From: Azorhizobium caulinodans ORS 571
GTDB lineage: Bacteria > Pseudomonadota > Alphaproteobacteria > Rhizobiales > Xanthobacteraceae
Length of the DNA stretch: 64,000 nucleotides
Assembly (NCBI RefSeq): GCF_000010525.1
Contig: NC_009937.1
Span: forward strand, 4,221,501 to 4,285,500
Reading direction: 5' to 3'
Part shown: positions 61,926 to 64,000 of the stretch, piece by piece
Layout of the letters: every line of letters starts with the position of its first letter
Position numbering within the stretch: position 1 is the first letter of the stretch
Made by a program: the position numbers and the translations under genes
Notes under the pieces: generated by a model
What the model saw: the letters and a program-made list of their open reading frames with translations, nothing else
What the model was told of the DNA's origin: nothing
The model's database searches: none

Positions 61926-62960
61926 TCAGGCGGCCTTGCTGCGGGCCGTGATGAGCTTGCGGTTCACCAGCACTTCCGCGATCTGAACCGCGTTCAGCGC
62001 CGCGCCCTTGCGCAGGTTGTCCGACACGCACCAGAAGGCGATGCCGTTCTCCACCGTCGGGTCGTCACGCAGACGCGAGATGTAGGTCGCGTCCTCGCCG
62101 GCCGCCTCGTGGGGGGTGGCATAGCCGCCCGGCTCGCGGGTATCGACCACGAGGATGCCCGGGGCCTCGCGCAGGATCTTGCGGGCGTCCTCGGCGGAGA
62201 GCTCCTTCTCGAACTCCACGTTCACGCTCTCGGAGTGGGAGATGAAAACCGGCACGCGGACGCAGGTGGCCGTGAGCTTGATCTTGGGGTCGAGGATCTT
62301 CTTGGTCTCGACCACCATCTTCCACTCTTCCTTCGTGAACCCGTCCTCCATGAACACGTCGATCTGGGGGATCAGGTTGAAGGCGATCCGCTTCGGGAAC
62401 TTCTTCGCCTCGACCGGATCGGAGACGAAGACCGCGCGGGTCTGCGAGAACAGCTCGTCCATGGCGTCCTTGCCGGCGCCGGAGACGGACTGATAGGTGG
62501 AGACCACCACGCGCTTGATGGTGGCCGCGTCGTGCAGCGGCTTAAGCGCCACCACGAGCTGCGCGGTCGAGCAGTTCGGGTTGGCGATGATGTTCTTCTT
62601 GGTGAAGCCGACGATGGCGTCCGCGTTCACTTCGGGAACGATCAGCGGCACGTCGGGATCGGTGCGCCACTGCGAGGAATTGTCGATGACCACGCAGCCC
62701 TGGGCGCCGATCTTGGGCGACCATTCCTTCGACACGGCCCCGCCCGCCGACATCAGGCAGATGTCGGTGTCGGAGAAGTCGTAGGTCGCCAGATCCTTCA
62801 CCTTGAGCGTTTTGTCGCCGTAGGAGACCTCAACGCCCATCGAGCGGCGCGATGCAAGCGCAACGACCTCGTCCGCGGGGAAACCCCGTTCGGCGAGGAT
62901 CGAGAGGATCTCCCGGCCCACGTTACCCGTGGCGCCGACAACGGCGACCTTGTAGCCCAT
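61926..62960 (-). CDS. asd: Aspartate-semialdehyde dehydrogenase
   Basis: Makes aspartate semialdehyde for lysine, threonine, methionine and diaminopimelate; cytosolic. The 344-residue protein has the NADP-binding start VAVVGATGNVGREIL, the catalytic Cys in NPNCST (about residue 131), SGAGKDAMDEL, and CVRVPVFISHSESVNVEF with the catalytic-type His. Length is normal. ATG start at 62960 is conserved. It is divergent from a small secreted protein gene and followed by a hairpin. Confidence 0.97.
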   Translation of the reverse strand: MGYKVAVVGATGNVGREILSILAERGFPADEVVALASRRSMGVEVSYGDKTLKVKDLATYDFSDTDICLMSAGGAVSKEWSPKIGAQGCVVIDNSSQWRTDPDVPLIVPEVNADAIVGFTKKNIIANPNCSTAQLVVALKPLHDAATIKRVVVSTYQSVSGAGKDAMDELFSQTRAVFVSDPVEAKKFPKRIAFNLIPQIDVFMEDGFTKEEWKMVVETKKILDPKIKLTATCVRVPVFISHSESVNVEFEKELSAEDARKILREAPGILVVDTREPGGYATPHEAAGEDATYISRLRDDPTVENGIAFWCVSDNLRKGAALNAVQIAEVLVNRKLITARSKAA

Positions 62961-63201
62961 GACTGTTCCCTAGAATGATCTTGCCGGCGAAAGGCGCCGG
63001 AAACACGCGCTTTTAAGGAATATGGCGCGAAGTTGCAATGTGGGGCGCCGCCGCCGGACCGCAAGGGGCAGGCCCCAGTGTGGCACCGCCGACACGGAGG
63101 TTCACCACGCCACAGGGAACACGCCTCGACCGCCAAGCCTTTCTTGCCTAGAATGGCCCCGTGCCGTAATCGGAATCGTGGTGGTTCCGCTGGAGGGTGT
63201 T

Positions 63202-63546
63202 ATGCGTTTCGCGCCGTTTTTCGTTCTTGCCGCAGCCCTGACGTTCGCGGCGTCCGCGCAGGCGCAGACGGCCACCTCGTCCTCGACGGGCGCCGCACCC
63301 GCCGCCACGACCGCCACGACCGCCGCGCCCAAGACGGCCGCCAAGCCGAAGCCCAAGCGCACCAAGATCGAGATCGTTCAGCGCTCGTATCTCGACGCCG
63401 GCACCACGGTGAAGCCTGGGTCCAAGTCCTATCTGGACTATGCCATCCCGGCGGACGTGCGCTACCCGACCTATGGCGCCGGCTACTACACCATCGTGCC
63501 GCGCCCCGCCGCCCTGCCCGGCCAGTTCGATATTCCGGGCTTCTGA
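63202..63546 (+). CDS. Small secreted basic protein, hypothetical
   Basis: A 114-residue exported protein not recognised by name. The signal peptide covers about residues 1-22 (MRFAPFFVLAAALTFAASAQA). Then a Thr/Ala-rich and a Lys/Pro-rich stretch, and a Tyr-rich end (YLDYAIPADVRYPTYGAGYYTIVPRPAALPGQFDIPGF) that looks like a short conserved domain. The ATG at 63202 has GGAGG six bases upstream. A clear terminator follows. A periplasmic or envelope role is inferred. Confidence 0.82.
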   Translation: MRFAPFFVLAAALTFAASAQAQTATSSSTGAAPAATTATTAAPKTAAKPKPKRTKIEIVQRSYLDAGTTVKPGSKSYLDYAIPADVRYPTYGAGYYTIVPRPAALPGQFDIPGF

Positions 63547-63599
63547 TCGCCCGGCGCCGACAGGCGCTGCCGGATCTGAATTCCGGACCTCTGTTCCCG

Positions 63600-63634
63600 A
63601 ACGCCCGCAACGCTGGTTGCGGGCGTTTTCGTTT
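63600..63634 (+). terminator. Intrinsic terminator of the small secreted gene
   Basis: A perfect 12-bp stem AACGCCCGCAAC / GTTGCGGGCGTT with a 4-base loop and TTCGTTT after it, about 53 bases past the stop. Confidence 0.9.
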
Positions 63635-63877
63635 CCGGCACCCGCCGGGGCGGAAGGATGGAGGGGCCCCTAAAATCACCGAACCACGCGTGAATTGCAC
63701 TCTTCCCCAGCGGGGCATGACAAATGGCGGCGGCCCCGGCATAAGACAGGTTGAACCTCACCTGCGCCGGATCCGGCACCAGAGAGAGACCGCTCGCCCG
63801 TGACCCGTTCCGTGCCTCCGACGTCTCCTCTCCCGCCGCCCGGGGGCCGCATGGCCCAGCCCGAAGCCTGAGGCACC
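63635..63877. other. Upstream region of cysT
   Basis: 243 bases without a recognised gene. No Cys-codon leader like the one before metN was found here, and no sulfate-binding-protein gene lies just upstream. Confidence 0.4.
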
Positions 63878-64000
63878 ATGTCCAGCGTCATTCCGGGCTT
63901 CCGCCTCTCCTTCGGCATCACCCTCACCTATCTCTGCCTCATCGTGCTGCTGCCGGTAGCGGCGCTGCTGCTCCAGGCGGCGGATGTAGGGCTTGCCCGC
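63878..64000 (+). CDS. cysT: Sulfate ABC transporter permease CysT, N-terminal part
   Basis: Only the first 41 residues are in the window; the gene runs off the end. The sequence VIPGFRLSFGITLTYLCLIV followed by LLPVAALLLQAADVGLA matches the first membrane segment of CysT/CysU permeases, which take up sulfate and thiosulfate with CysW, CysA and a binding protein. The ATG at 63878 follows GAGG five bases upstream. Confidence 0.85.
   Translation, partial: MSSVIPGFRLSFGITLTYLCLIVLLPVAALLLQAADVGLAR

Overview
The window reads as a stretch of chromosome from a high-GC alphaproteobacterium of the order Hyphomicrobiales, most likely a Xanthobacteraceae relative (Xanthobacter, Azorhizobium or Ancylobacter type). 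Support comes from the aerobic cobaltochelatase pair CobS/CobT, an rpsA / sppA / ihfB / lapA block, many ATGA and TGATG gene overlaps, frequent GTG starts, and tandem small outer-membrane beta-barrel proteins of the Omp25/Omp31 type. No phage, transposase, integrase or CRISPR array was seen. The genus is an inference; no rRNA gene is present to fix it.

Layout. 1-3 kb: a minus-strand run of chrA, bolA, queC and an LprI-like secreted protein. 3-8 kb: a J-domain protein, then cobS, cobT and an exported phytase-like esterase. 8-13 kb: an AraC/MGMT repair protein, DUF2244, nth with a long basic N-terminal tail, an EI24 membrane protein and two small secreted proteins. 12.8-17.9 kb: a TetR-controlled RND efflux operon with a palindromic operator. 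18-21 kb: metNIQ, preceded by a seven-codon ORF reading MMCRCCC-stop, the most interesting signal in the window. 21-28 kb: an iron-permease-like protein, a MAPEG protein, a LysR gene divergent from a tautomerase/cupin/DUF4865 operon, an MTA/SAH-type nucleosidase, an RsmB-type methyltransferase and an ArsR-SRPBCC fusion. 28.5-32.7 kb: guaA, a decayed patch with a frameshifted LysR remnant, an AllA-like lyase, an orphan secreted protein and tRNA-Ala(CGC). 32.8-38.9 kb: dapF-mtaB-ftsY, an exported effector-binding-like protein, thpR and an MFS transporter. 39-46.3 kb: two chemoreceptor genes sit beside and inside the sppA-ihfB-lapA / rpsA block. 46.7-52.2 kb: an M48 lipoprotein protease, tRNA-Arg(CCT), a B12-binding radical SAM protein and a diguanylate cyclase. 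52.3-56.9 kb: DUF4394 divergent from an ECF sigma/anti-sigma pair, then two paralogous outer-membrane proteins. 57-64 kb: an acetate-type CoA-transferase, a DUF1501/DUF1800 pair, asd, a small secreted protein and the start of cysT.

Themes. Sulfur and methionine genes recur: metNIQ with its cysteine-codon leader, the nucleosidase, asd and cysT. Most genes are housekeeping, and control sites are visible as palindromes or hairpins next to tetR, the lysR pair, the ECF locus, the two outer-membrane protein genes and the CoA-transferase gene. All functions are read from protein motifs and gene order by eye; no database search was run.
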